A stretch of 64,000 nucleotides of DNA from Dermacentor variabilis (taxonomy: Eukaryota > Arthropoda > Arachnida > Ixodida > Ixodidae): positions 1,441,001 through 1,505,000 of the forward strand of contig NC_134571.1 in the NCBI RefSeq assembly GCF_050947875.1. The letters run 5' to 3'. Under the pieces are notes generated by a model that searched no databases, had not been told where the DNA came from, and saw nothing but the letters and a program-made list of their open reading frames with translations. Of the stretch, positions 21,301-32,439 are shown piece after piece. Made by a program: the position numbers and the translations under genes. Each line of letters begins with the position of its first letter. Position 1 is the stretch's first letter.

Positions 21301-21318
21301 GAGGTTCTACTGTATATA

Positions 21319-22408
21319 CAGTCGCTGACTGATTTTTCGGACTCCAAATATTCGGACATGCTTGATTATTCGGTCTGCTTCACTGCACCGCCATTCTCCC
21401 CATAGACCATAATGTATAACAACTTCCAAAAGTTTGGACACCTTGCAACCTCTCGTCTGATTTTTCGGACACTCCTTGAGCCAACTCGGATTGAAAGCAC
21501 CATGCACCGACTCTGTCCGGTGCTTGGTTCGACATGCTGAACGCCATTCTTGTTTTGAACGGAGCCTCCTTGCTGTCCCACAAAGTGGCGCTACTGCAAA
21601 TCCACGCTCATCATCATGGTTTCTTCCTGGTTTGTGGCTGCAGCAGTTCCAGTCACAGCTTAGTGAGCCATGTCAAGACAATCCAGCAGCTGATTTGTTT
21701 GTTTCTTCGTGCACGACGCTGCAAGTAGGCCACATTTTTCATTTGTGCGACTGGTATCAGCGTGCTGGCGTGGTGATGTTTGCTTTGTGTGCTGTGTCGA
21801 GGTTGCGGTGATGCAACGTGGCATACGGAAACATAGCGTCAAGTGTCTAATGGCACTGACAGTGCCCGCTCAGACTGCGCTGGGGAATGCCGGCAAGCGG
21901 GTGCCGGGAGCCTAGGATTTGTCGCCTTGTGATGTGTACCCTACTGACGCCGAAAGTGTTCTGCCGAGACCTGTGCAGTGGTTTCGGACACCGTCTCATT
22001 TGACAGTTTCACAGGTGCTCACGCTACTGTACTGACATGCGCAGAACTCGATGATGGCGAGATCATTCGTCAGGTTTCTGCTGCACTGCCGGCCGATGAC
22101 TTCGAGTCGAAAGATGACGCACCATGAGCTATGCTGCCGTCGCATACGGAGCATGCACAAGCAGTGACTGTGCTTTCAGCTGTCTATAGTGACCGTACTA
22201 CCTTTTCTGAGATTCAGGCTTATCTGATTACGCGTAAACGGAACAGCGTGCAACGGCGCATTCACGATTTCTTCAAACTTACTGCTGAGCCCGAATAAGT
22301 GCGTGAAAATAAAGGATTTCATTTTTTTCTTAATCTGCTTTTTCAGACACCTGTTTATTTGGACATTTCCGCAGTCCTCGTGAGGTCCGAATAAACGGTC
22401 GGCAACTG
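21319..22408 (+). mobile_element. Tigger-like DNA transposon with decayed transposase end
   Basis: A 1090-bp element with TA on both sides (21317-21318, 22409-22410) and imperfect 27-bp terminal inverted repeats: CAGTCGCTGACTGATTTTTC at the left and, in complement, CAGTTGCCGACCGTTTATTC at the right. TA duplication and CAGT ends fit pogo/Tigger. Near 22033-22130 the + strand reads AELDDGEIIRQVSAAL, followed by acidic residues, which resembles the acidic C-terminal tail of Tigger/CENP-B-type transposases. The DDE core is missing, so it is an internally deleted copy. Its left end starts six bases after the right end of the preceding element. Confidence 0.75.
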
Positions 22409-22879
22409 TATACATATATTATGAGTTGAATAGTTGAAAAACTGTCCATGGTGGATGCTGTCCCTTTAAATCTCTTCTTTTCTGTCTTGTATTTGCTGTG
22501 ACGGCATGCATGTTTGATTCTTTTCTTAACTGTTGCTCTTGTAAGAAAAAATATGTTCAACGCCACGGTTACCACTGCACCATACCTGCTGGGCTTAAAA
22601 AGAAAGAGCATAGAAAATTATTGTGTGACCACTCTACATGTACATAATGTTTGTGTTGTTGATTGAGCCCCTCATGTTTTTCGTGAGGTTACAATGAGTT
22701 GTCTTTAATCCCTAAAAGCTCATAGTGCTTTTGCAAACACTCTTTTAGCCCATAAGCACAATTCAAAACCACGAACTGCATACACCTATATGCTGCAAGA
22801 AATACATAGCTATGGCAATGTTCTTTCCTGTGGGAATTTAGCAGGAACACACTTCTGCTGAAACATGGAGAGAGAGAAA

Positions 22880-24500
22880 TCTCTCATAAAATGACTGGGG
22901 TCTTTTAAAGCATTTCCTCAGCCCCGGCTTAATGAAGTGTGCCAGATGGTGACTTGAGCTGGCAGTTTAGCGTTTGGGGTTACAGTGAGGTTTGGATGGG
23001 TGGTGAGCGACAGTGTGTGGCATGTCCACAGTATGTGCTTGGGGTTTCACTGGCACAGCCGCATATCAGGTGGAGGCGAGCCTGTGTTGATGAAACGTTT
23101 GTCTAAGAAATGAACGTTATCATCAGTTTAACTTGTTACTGATCTTGGCAAATATCCTTCTATCCTCTTGATAAGTGCATGGGTGAAGTCTCATAGGCTC
23201 AAAGGTTGCTTGGGCTTGGCCAGGAATGTTGGGTGCCTGGTACAGTGTTGTGTGGGCGAGCAGGTTAGCTTCTTTCCTTTCCTGATAAGCCGTCATGCCC
23301 AGGTATCCAGGCCATGTCTGTTGGTATCCGGAAAAGTATGTTTATGAGTTCGTAAATAAAAATGCACAGATGGCTTGTTCAATCATTCGAACGATTGCTG
23401 TGATGTGCCCTGTATGGAGGCCGTGTACAACAGCTATTGTCAAGGCCCTATAATTGGTGCTGGCATCTGTGTTCTGTGTGTGGGTGTTTTGTTTGTAGGG
23501 ATCAAGGTGCCTTCCTGCGTTTCATCCCCCAGCTTGATCTCTGAACTGCCACCCTTTTAGTAACATGGCGGACACGGCTAGCATGCCAGAGTTGCTTCAT
23601 CTTCGCATGTTATGTGTGTTTCTGGTACTATTACAGCACCCTATTTCTACAGTGCCTGACATGTTTGTGTGGGTTCATTTGTTTAGCAATTGGCTAAATG
23701 TTTACAAGTGCAACTGCTTTTGGCAGTATAGTGCACAGTTCTGGTTGCAGTGTTGCCATGGATACTAAACCCAGGACATAAAGGATTTCTCTGCCCGGGT
23801 GTGTTACTAAGATACTGCACGCTGATGTTCTTTTCTGATATGGTGTAGCTTCCTGTTTGTGCGAGCAGTTGTGTGCTTGCGTTGATAGGTACCTCCACGG
23901 CTAACTTTGCGGCCTGGCGTATAAGTGTGTCCAGCTGATGTTTATCCTTTCAGTTATGCTTGATATATGGAACATGATGTTTGAGCCTAGACATCAGTAA
24001 TGCGTTCTGTAATTGCAGCATGTCTTCTTCATGAAGGCCTCCAGATCTATTGGATAGGCACCTCATTGTGCGGAGCACTTGTTCTCCTTGTCCTTGTTCT
24101 AGAAAGTACTGAGTGGTGACTGCTTCTTTTGTGTGCCAATCTGCAAGCACGCTCATTTGCTCAGTTTGCTCAGGGCTGCTTCATGTGTGGGTATTCTGTC
24201 TCTCCTCTCCAGAAACTTTGTTTTAAGTAATTTTATGGTTTTTTCTGGAGACACATGGTGATGTTTAGGATGACGATTCCAAGTTACTGGCCTATTCCTG
24301 TATTAGTGTGTGCCGGGCCATGTTGCTGACTGGGCTTATTGGCAAGGTTATCTTCATGCATGGTCACTAGAAACATAAAGCTACTGCTTTGGATACCAGT
24401 GACGTAAAGACAGCAGTGGGAGATCTCCCAATCTTTGATAGCGTCAAGCAGCATGCACGCAGTGACTGTAGAAGTGGAACTTTTGTCCATCATTCTAATG
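22880..24500 (-). pseudogene. I-clade LINE, 3' half (RT thumb, RNase H, tail)
   Basis: Minus strand, degraded. 24156-23950 has VLRTMRCLSNRSGGLHEEDM and the following SRLKHHVPYI, the conserved linker after RT in I-clade LINEs; 23898 onward has VEVPINASTQLLAQTGSYTI. Near 23270 a GNEEANLLAH stretch matches the end of the LINE RNase H domain, and HILWTC near 23030 matches the C-terminal Cys-His motif. The 5' part is missing, as usual for truncated LINEs. Confidence 0.65.
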
Positions 24501-24509
24501 CGCGCAAAG

Positions 24510-25000
24510 TTAAGTCAGGTCATTCCAGCAGGTAAACACAAGTCTCCTACACATTCATTGTGAGAGAGCATTGTAGCGCCACTGCTTTTGTGATCTCGAG
24601 ACTATCGATGGCATATTTGAAACCTTAGATGGCACCATTATCCAAGCGCATTTGAAGATTGCAAAAGGATTCGGGAGTTATTCTCTGCAACAACACTGTG
24701 CCATGTGCACCACTGCATCTTATGCTCAGTACATTTTGGCCAGGCAAAGCCACTAGCTGAGCCAGAGGAATTTCAGGATTCCAGAACCTTAAGCTGTAAT
24801 AGATATTACCATTCTCACAACTGCCAGCCGCCTTCAATGCGTGAAATACAAATGGCAGTTTGTATTTACGTATGTACACATTTTTCAAGAGCACTCATTC
24901 TGCTATTTGGAGCCAGATGTGTGTTTAGGGGCCTGCTTGTGTACCGGAAGAGATTGTCTTGTGTACTCTGACAACCCCCTTCCCCCCTTTTCATGTACAG
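24510..25000. other. intron sequence before the third visible exon
   Basis: Nothing recognised apart from the pyrimidine tract CCCCCTTCCCCCCTTTTCATGTACAG (24975-25000), which is the acceptor region of the next exon. Confidence 0.5.
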
Positions 25001-25163
25001 CAACTTCCCATTCAGCGAAGTCCATGTCAAAGGTGCAGAAAGGATTGCTCGTATCGCTAGAGAGAGTGGTGTACAAAAGCTAATCCACTTCTCTGCTCTT
25101 AATGCCACGGAGAATCCCAAGGCAATCATCAAGTTTGGAGGGTCAAAGTTCTACGCCAGCAAG
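25001..25163 (+). CDS. NDUFA9: NDUFA9 exon (third visible)
   Basis: 163 bp. The first base completes the split Ser codon; the translation runs NFPFSEVHVKGAERIARIAR, then ESGVQKLIHFSALNA and ends GGSKFYASK. This covers the active-site side of the atypical SDR fold, where the classical YxxxK has become the NDUFA9-type SKxxASK. Donor AAG/GTAAGA at 25164 is strong. Entry phase 2, exit phase 0. Compared with the family, KAIIKFGGSKF replaces the usual P-K-P-x-x-x-x-x-GGSKF; this is within normal variation. Confidence 0.92.
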
Positions 25164-25708
25164 GTAAGAGCCCTCTTGCACAAACGATCCTTTGTTTGGA
25201 AATGCCCCAATTTATGACAACAGGCCCAAGATGGAATTGATAATGCATGCAAGAGACAGACAAGCTATATACATAGCCATTTAGAGCACTACAAAGTAGG
25301 ATTGTGTAAATATGCAAGGCCTTCTAAGCGAAGAATATATTAAATTGAAGCTTTGCAACCAAATTTAGATATTTGGAAATGCTAAATGTTTTCAAATTAT
25401 TTTGCAGTTTGGTGATCCCTCCCTAAAAATTTAACCAATTGTAGAATGAGAGGTCGTGGAGATTACGGTGTACACAAATTGCATTAAAATTACTTGCAGG
25501 GTCCCACAGTTACTATAAACCAGTCCATGGCAGACTCTTTCACTTTGTCTTCTTCTCTATCTTCTGTCTGCCACATTGGCACACGTATAATTGCTCCTTT
25601 TCCTTCTTTAATCTGGTTCTTAGAGGGAGAACAAATATTCTACACCATTACTCATTGAAAATGAAAGAAACACAAACAGTTGCACGCACACCAAGAAACA
25701 GCGCAGTG
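25164..25708. other. intron sequence, nothing recognised
   Basis: AT-rich intron with no recognised element up to the SINE duplication at 25709. Confidence 0.5.
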
Positions 25709-25722
25709 TGCATTACAGTTCA

Positions 25723-25898
25723 TCCCGGCCACGGCGGCCACATTTCGATAGGGGAGAAATGCAAGAATGCCCTTGTCCTGTGCATTGGGGGCACATTAAA
25801 GATCCCCTGGTGGTCAAAATTAATCCACAATCCTCCAGTACAGCGTGCTTCATAATCAAATCATGGTTTTGGCACATAAAACCCCAGAATTAATTGAT
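25723..25898 (+). mobile_element. 5'-truncated tRNA-derived SINE, 14-bp duplication
   Basis: TCCCGGCCACGGCGGCC opens the copy, the part just after the B box of a tRNA-derived SINE that I recognise as very common in tick sequences; it ends TAAAACCCCAGAATTAATTGAT. The 14-bp sequence TGCATTACAGTTCA is present directly before (25709-25722) and after (25899-25912), a clear LINE-mediated target duplication. The family name (Ruka-like) is from memory. Confidence 0.8.
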
Positions 25899-26036
25899 TG
25901 CATTACAGTTCAGCCAATATTTCGAGCATGTAAGGACTGTGAATAATTAGGAATAATAGCATGTGAATAATTAGAGATTTGAAAAATAGGAACTTAAAGG
26001 GGCCCTGAACCACTAGGGTTTAGGATTGGGCGTGTT

Positions 26037-26397
26037 GGTATTGCATTCTAAAACTGGTACAGTGCAACATAGAAAGGAAGAAACAAGCCGAACCAGCCAG
26101 ATGAAAAAACAGAGCTCCGACTTCCACCTGGTTTATGGCAAGTTGCATGAAATATATAGCTACAAGAAAGCATCAGGACATGTTGTCACAACACTTCACA
26201 AAACGTCACACCGATAAAAGGCTACACCATCATGAGTCACAGAATTGTGCGTGACGACATGTCCTGATGCTTTTTTGTAGCTATATATTTCGTGCAACTT
26301 GCCACCAGTTGGAAGTCAGCGCTCTGTTCCTTCATCTGGCCGGCTCGGCTTGTTTCTTCCTTTCTATGTTGCGCTGTACCAGTTAGAGTCCTATACC
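26037..26397. mobile_element. long-armed foldback element
   Basis: An imperfect inverted repeat with arms of about 155 bp (26037-26194 and 26249-26397) and a spacer of about 55 bp. Examples of matching segments are CAACATAGAAAGGAAGAAAC on the left and its complement in CTTGTTTCTTCCTTTCTATG on the right, and GTAGCTATATATTTC-type segments near the loop. About 40 bp to the left is TTAAAGGGGCCCTGAACCAC (25994-26013), which looks like a piggyBac-type end with TTAA. No coding sequence. Confidence 0.65.
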
Positions 26398-26399
26398 AC

Positions 26400-27140
26400 C
26401 CACCGACCTTGATGAAAAGCAGTCCACAGATTGCATACACTGCTGTGAATTTTGCAGTTGTGTGCGGCACAGAGAGCTCAGAAGTGGAGCACGAAGTCAA
26501 TGTTTTTTCAAACACTCTCTTTTCAAATGAAGCTTTGTCCTCACCCTTTTCGAAGCTACCGGCAGGTGCCATATTTTGTCATTTAGCAGATTCCCATACA
26601 TGGCTGCTATTGACTGATAGCTGACGTCAACCAAGAAGGAGGTTTGGATCAGTGGGCTTCTTCCTACTGCTAGTCTGTATATTTATCGATGCAGTTTACT
26701 AAATGGGCTAAAGTAAGTGAAAATCAGCAATTAGAATTTCGATGCGAATTACATACTTCCGAAGGAAGCCAACTATCCTTTGCTCACTCGGCCACTGCCG
26801 CCCACGTAGGGACTAAACTTGTGGCCACACTGCTATCTGTGTCATAGCAGTCAGGTCTCACTAATTTCGATTAGTTTTGAACACTGAACCAGCCCTGAAT
26901 AATGCCAAACTTAACTCGGACCATGCATACGCTTGCCAGCGCATGCTTACTGCTGGCCGTTCTTGGCTATGCGCAATTTGCACGTGGCTACTGTCTGTCG
27001 GTCAAGCAAGACAAAGCCGGTCTGCACCACGTAACACGACCAGACTAAAGCATATGAGTGTGAGTGCGCACTCAAGCCCTGCCCGGCACGCAGTAAACGC
27101 GCTATACTTGGTATACGCACTACATTTGCATGTACCTGAG
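26400..27140. other. intron sequence, nothing recognised
   Basis: No gene, repeat boundary or conserved exon was noticed. Confidence 0.45.
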
Positions 27141-27444
27141 GCTACTACATATTTATTTATTTTTATTATATATTGTACCTTCAAGGCCTGAAGGCGTTAC
27201 AGAAGGGAGTAGAATGAAATACAGAGCATGCGCAGATAACAGGGTATAATAATAAAAAAATTAGAAAGTGCGGATTAACAAAAGTATTCTTCAATAGTAG
27301 TTCTAAAAGCAGATGCATCGGTTATGTTAACAATTGAGGCCGGCAGATGATTCCATTCATTGGTAGTTTTAGGAATAAATTAATAAAAATATAGGTTCGT
27401 GCGCAATGTGGAATGCTCAATTTATGGCGATGGTCAGTACGAAA

Positions 27445-29376
27445 TTATATGTGTGTTGGTTTGGACAAAAGTTCACTTTTTAATTCCGGATTGTAATAAT
27501 AAATTTTGTGCAGCAGTGATAAGCGTGCTGACTTCTTACGGGATGAGAGGAGAGGGAGGTTTAAAGTAGCCTTCATAGATGTTACGCTTGATGTCCGAGA
27601 ATAGTTAGTAAGAATAAAATGTGCGCTGCGATTTTGTGTAGATTCTATTGCATTTGTTAAGTAATCCAAGCCAGGGTCCCATACAGAAGAGGCATATTCA
27701 AGCTTAGGATGTATTAACGTTTTGTATAGAAGTAGCTTTAAGCTTTAAGAAGTGAGTGGGTGCCATAGAGAAATTGCGACAGAGGTAACCAAGCGTACGG
27801 TTAGCATTGTTAGTGATGTGGTTTATGTGTCTTTGCCAGGAAAAATTAGATGTTATCTGGATGCCTAAGTACTTATAGGAACTGACTTCTTCGAGTACAG
27901 GGTTCTTCAAGTGATAGTTGGATAGGTTAGACTAAAGCCTCTCCATACACGTTTCCGCCGACCAGGTTAAGTACCGCCAACCTGCCCTCCTCCTCCACGC
28001 TCCTCTCCCACTCACCCCCTTAGCTTCCGGCGGCAAGCGGAACTTACGTAGCTGCAGCTTCCTGTTACGAGTGGAAGTGACGCTTTGTTTTTTAGCGTTG
28101 TTTACTTTCGCGTCGCTGGAAAGGCTTTAATTGCACGAGCTGCGGTTGAAACTGTGAATGCGATTCTATCCAACAACCACTGCCTACTGTAACCAGCGAT
28201 CTGCTCGTGTTTGCTGCTTCGCGTCAACCTGCAACGGGTTGTGGCACGAGCGACAACGTACAGTGGAATGTAGTGCCTAGGCGCTTGGAGACCACTGCCG
28301 TTTTTCGTGCATTTGAAAAACAGCGACCGCGAACTACTGCTTCAGCGGAATACACAGCTTGTCCCCTTTGCATTCTTCTTATGGTGACTGCCACAGCTCT
28401 GCTAAGCACGCGGGGGCGTCTCTCCATCGTCCAACGGCAGTCAACGCAGAAATTCCCGCAGCGCAACTCCAGGAAGCGGAAACGCCGGAACCGGAAATTT
28501 TTTAACCGGAAATGCCGGAACCGGAAATACTGGAACCGGATTTGGTGTAAGGGGAAAAGGCGGCGCACAACAAAGGTTGTCGCTACTTAAGAAAGCGGCG
28601 GTGGCGCGTGGATGTAGGGGCTTTAGGTTAGACGAAGCAGTATTGCGGGAAATCCTCATTAGTTTGCACTTTTGGCTGTTAAGTCGCATTTTCGAAGTGT
28701 CGCACCAGTTAGTTAGCTTGTCTATATCAGACTGTAGTTTTAGAGTGTCAGAATTTGATGATATTACTCTGTAAATGACACAATTGTCTGCAAATAACCT
28801 TATGGAGGACGCTACACAGTTAGGCAAATCATTAATATAAATGAGAAAAGCAAGGGTCCGAGAACAGAACCTTGCGGCACCCCTGAACTGACAGGACAAA
28901 GCGAAGAGTCAAAATTGTTAGCTGAGACAAATTGTGTTCTATTGGATAAGAAGTGTTCAATCCATGAGATAATATTACGGTCAACGTTGAGTGTATTTAA
29001 TTTTAGACAAAATAATTGGCGAGAGACGAGATCAAATGCTTTAGAAAAGTCTAAGAAGATGGTGTCAATGTGAAATCCATTATCTAACGTGGCACAGATT
29101 TCATGTGTAAATGAAATAAGTTGAGTATCACAGGAAAATGATTTACGGAACCCATGCTGACGAGATGAAAAAAAATGAATTTGTTTCTATGAAGTTGATG
29201 AGATTAGAGTAAATTATATGCTCTAGAATTTTGCATGGCACGCTTGTTAGAGAAATCGGCCTGTAATTTAAAGGTGAATGCATGTCGCCAGACTTAAATA
29301 ATGGAACCACCTTGCCGACTTTAAAATCCTTTGGTAATGAGCACGACAAAAATAGATTGCGAAAAAGATGTTGCAC
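27445..29376 (-). pseudogene. CR1-like LINE reverse transcriptase
   Basis: Minus strand. 29376-29143 holds GKVVPLFKSGD and NYRPISLTSVPCKILEHI (RT blocks 1-2). After a frameshift the palm follows, with FLDFSKAFD near 29060 and GVPQGSVLGPLLF near 28870. The catalytic box is SIRLFADNCVIYR, where the second catalytic Asp of FADD has become Asn. After the inserted MITE the frame resumes with SSYKYLGIQITSNFSW (27910) and the thumb ends at about 27445. Such a polymerase cannot be active. Confidence 0.85.
27933..28625. mobile_element. 693-bp DNA element with 8-bp target duplication
   Basis: Inserted in the LINE RT. Ends are inverted: TAAAGCCTCTCCATACACG at 27933 and, in complement, TAAAGCCCCTACATCCACG at 28625 (three mismatches in 19). 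GGTTAGAC is duplicated (27925-27932, 28626-28633). An 8-bp duplication fits hAT, P or Merlin types; the terminal sequence does not decide. The interior has a CCGGAA-rich short-period repeat at 28483-28545 and no recognised transposase. Confidence 0.8.
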
Positions 29377-29859
29377 AAAATTATGGATGAGTACAAGGGC
29401 TCCACCCGAGGAAAATTCATCTTAACAACTTCAGGTAGAGAAGCACAGGGCAACATGTTATTCAAAAAATGATTTAGAAAAACACTTCATTCGGAACCCT
29501 TGACAGTTTTCCTAAATTTTTTAGTATTTTCAGTCAGCAGAGGCGGAAGTGTATTGTAAAAAGAAAACACGTTTAGCTTCTTTGACTGCATTTTTAAACA
29601 GTGAAGCAACCTGTTGATATGCATGCCAGCTACCAGTTGTGTTCCATTTTTTTAGTTTGGCAAAACGGCCGCTTCTTCCTGTTCAAGATATGTTTTAGGG
29701 ATGCATTAAACCACGCTGCTCGATCGTAACACCAGACAACTCGGAGGGGTATGTATTTCTGTACTAATTGATTAACTTTATTTCTAAAAAAGTGACCAGT
29801 TCTGTTCAACGGTCCGAGTGTAATAGTCTGGCATAAAGTCTTCTACAAAAGCTTCAAGT

Positions 29860-30627
29860 TGTGTGTTTATTGATGCATAGCCAGCTTTACTGTAGTCTCG
29901 AATATATATTTTTGTTTGCTATTGAGACGCTTGACGTTTTCTTTAAGCTGGAAATGAATAAAACAATGATTGCTAAGCCCTGGCAACATACTTAAAGAAT
30001 TGACAAGATCGGGAGCGGTAGTCAAAACTAAGTCAAGGATGTTAGCACTGGTTGCTGTAGTTCGAGTTGGTTGAGTAATCAGCTGAGTAAGATGGAAATC
30101 AAAACACAAATCGAGAAATGCCTTGCTATCACTGGATGAGTCGGATACAGTTGGCACAGGATAGGACCAGTTTATGTTGGGGTAATTGAAATTCCCCATT
30201 AGGAAAATGGGTGAGTGTGGAAACCTTGTTACTATAGCATTAAGCAGGTCGTGAAGTTCAGTGCAAAACGTAGAGCAAGCGCTCGGTGGCCTATAACATG
30301 CGCAAAAAAATAACATTGCGGTGATTGATTTTAATTCCTGCACAGACTGCTTCTAAACCGGAAGAAAGAGGAATGTGAAACGAATTGAGCCTGTCAGCCA
30401 CTGCGATAAGCACGCCACCACCTAATCTAGTACCATGGTCACACCGATAGATATAATATTGTTGTTGGCATTCGAATACTTCTTTGTTGGATATTTTTCA
30501 TGATGACCAGGTCTCTGTTAAAAGTGACAATGTCGGCAGTGCATGCATCGATTAGGGAAGATATGTCATCATGTTTATTTACAACACTACGTGTGTTAGA
30601 AAAAGAGGAGATTAATATCAGGTGCAA
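29860..30627 (-). pseudogene. CR1-like LINE endonuclease
   Basis: Minus strand in two frames. 30627 onward reads NTRSVVNKHDDISSLIDAC, the N-terminal endonuclease block; 30343-29867 reads ACYRPPSAC, FLMGNFNYPNINW (usual GDFN has Asp changed to Asn), NILDLVLTTAPDLV and LSNHCFIHFQL (usual SDH changed to SNH). Two of the metal/catalytic residues are therefore mutated as well. Confidence 0.8.
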
Positions 30628-31419
30628 GGTGGTGTGTGTCCGAGTTTAGCAGTGCAGGAGGTGGGTCATGCACAGAAGATGGAACAGCGGCTTGAGAAGG
30701 ATGCAAGGATGATTCATCAGCCTCGATTCCGGACTCAATCTCACAAACACTGTTAGTAGATGTGTGGTACATATAAGCCTTCTTTTTTATTATCAATTTA
30801 TTGTGTCATTCTGAAAATTGTTCATCGCTAGCTTTTCCAAACTCGATTAGTTTTTTTGCGGGCTGTGCGGGTGGAAATGCAAAAAATCTTCCCTTACAGT
30901 GATGCCTGTTGTTCTCATTTGGGATCTTGAGGAAAATATTTCGCGTTTTGTTTTAAAACTACTGAACTTAGTTATTATCAGACAGCATTTATTTGGCGAG
31001 AACTTTCCCAGTCTGTGGGCAGGAGATATGGCCTCATTCGACAGTTTCATGTTCAGTGCTGAAGAAATTATGTCCCGCACTTTTTTTTCAGAAGCAGCCC
31101 ACGTTTCTGTCCGGTCATCAACAACGCCATAAAATATCAGGTTATCGCGCCTTGACCGATTTTCAAGTTCATCAAAACGACTGTAAATGCAGGCCGTCTC
31201 CCTACCCACAGCCTCAGTTACTGCTCGGGCAACTTCTACCTTGGCACAGTTTTCAGTTGCTTCCAATTTTTCTTCAACAGCTGTCAACCTGTCATTTAAA
31301 TCCATCATTTGCTTTTCCAGATTCATCTGAATTTCCTTTACTGTATAAAGTTCTGAGAGCACTTCTTTATGATTTTTGTCTATTTTAGCATTAAGTGTCT
31401 TCAATAAAGTTAAGTTCAT
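30600..31419 (-). pseudogene. CR1-like LINE ORF1 (coiled coil plus L1-ORF1-like domain)
   Basis: ATG at 31419-31417. The frame of 190 codons has an N-terminal coiled coil (EVLSELYTVKEIQMNLEKQ and on, roughly residues 15-65) followed by the RNA-binding part with RSRRDNLIFYGV and SPAHRLGKF, typical of the transposase-22/L1-ORF1 type. After TVREDF the frame is lost near 30880; the remainder (TNSVCEIESG) continues in another frame down to about 30600. The 5' flank has a short tandem duplication of the first codons (31390-31460). Confidence 0.75.
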
Positions 31420-31618
31420 TCATTAAGTTCATTAAGTGTCTTCATCAAAGTGCGGTTACGTAGCATAAATTCTGCTGCTGCCACGAGATGCTGCAACGAG
31501 GTCATTGGCTGAACTCGATGCGGCTTGCTGAGGCATGCTCTTTAGTTAAAAGTACAGCGTTGGATTATTTTCACAAGGCAACTTTGAGTTCCACCTGCGC
31601 ATCAACCATTTCTAGAGT

Positions 31619-32172
31619 TGTGGGGTTCTCACCCGTACTCTTGAGACAAAGGAATGACAACACGGTAGTGCAAACAATCACAAGGGCATTTATTGCACCT
31701 TTCATAGATCAATGCCTGCTAGCCGAGTTGCTGTCCACAAAACATACCGATGGGCACGCGACAAATCGCGGAAGTACGGCTCACCGCGACCGGATAATGA
31801 GCTAATATGTTCGCCCCATGCTGGACACCAACGCCTGGTCATTTGTGCGTATGGTCACGCCAACGGTGGCGCGATCGAACAATCATATTCGTCCATTCCG
31901 CGAGACGATCTCGCAGAAGCATGGATCGGCGCACACACAGAATGTCCGCGCTGCTTGCTAACCCCGGAGCCGAAGAGGAAGAGCCTTCTCCTTTTTGCAC
32001 CCAAGTAACCCCGCCGTTAGGTGGCATTAGCAAAGCCACATTTGTGCCATCTCTCGTACTACCCTGCAAGCATACCGACCGCCGCCGTCACGCGGCGAAG
32101 CCAGATTACAGAAGACGGGAGCTATGCGGGAAAACAACATATCAGGGGAAGCATGAGTCGCGCATCCCCACA
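31619..32172 (-). repeat. solo LTR of the 4941-type family
   Basis: 554 bp from TGTGGGGTTCTC to GCGCATCCCCACA, clearly alike to 6606-7147 over the whole length, including GGGCATTTATTGCACC and the CACCGCGACCGGATA stretch. No partner LTR or internal region is nearby, so it is a solo LTR. The expected 4-bp duplication is not evident (GAGT left, CAAT right). Confidence 0.8.
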
Positions 32173-32194
32173 CAATCTAGAATGTTCCGCTTGT

Positions 32195-32350
32195 AAAAAA
32201 CAATGCATATGAGATACTGGGCAACAAATTCATACAGGACTCAATGGCCATCACACAGATGTGAACACAATTTACCTAAAGCAGTAGCCAGCCATTTCAA
32301 TGAACATGGCCATATATTTGATAAAGCAAGGCTCACACAGGCCTTGGAGA
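32195..32350 (+). pseudogene. GIY-YIG nuclease-like scrap
   Basis: The frame starting near 32203 reads RTQWPSHRCEHNLPKAVASH and FNEHGHIFDKA. This resembles the segment after YIGQT in Penelope-type GIY-YIG endonucleases (R.R...H......LP.A.HF..HGH.F), including the conserved Arg and His. It is about 50 codons long, without the GIY or RT part, and directly abuts the solo LTR. Confidence 0.4.
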
Positions 32351-32439
32351 CAAAAAAAATATCTAAAAAGTCGATTTTTCAGTTTTGTTACTTTTGCAAT
32401 CTAGACGTCATCATGTGCATGTTGGCAAAAAATTGACGT

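Larger units (their letters stand above)
9356..21312. mobile_element. pogo/Tigger-like DNA transposon, split by a gypsy insertion
   Basis: The outermost element of the nest. CAGTAGAACCTC at 9356 and its exact complement GAGGTTCTACTG ending at 21312 form 12-bp terminal inverted repeats of the pogo/Tigger type (CAG...CTG). TA follows the right end; the left flank is TG, so the expected TA duplication is not intact. Without the gypsy element the transposon is only about 1.7 kb (9356-9390 plus 19636-21312). No transposase was recognised in it. Open frames at 19690-19977 (-) and near 20281-20526 (+) match nothing I know. Confidence 0.55.
27145..31465 (-). mobile_element. CR1-like LINE, near full length, split by a MITE
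   Basis: Minus strand. The 3' end is an ATTTATTT-rich tail with the CCTTCAGGCCTTGAAGG palindromic stretch (27175-27200); the same 3' end occurs at 58891. Proceeding 5' to 3': ORF1 (31419-30600), endonuclease (30627-29860), RT (29376 down to about 27450), 3' UTR. The RT is interrupted at 28625-27933 by a DNA element. Frameshifts and stops are spread over the whole length. Confidence 0.85.

Noticed and set aside
28207..28590. 127-codon + strand frame with Arg-Asn-Arg-Lys repeats
   Set aside because: The repeats come from the CCGGAA minisatellite in a MITE; no similarity to a known protein.
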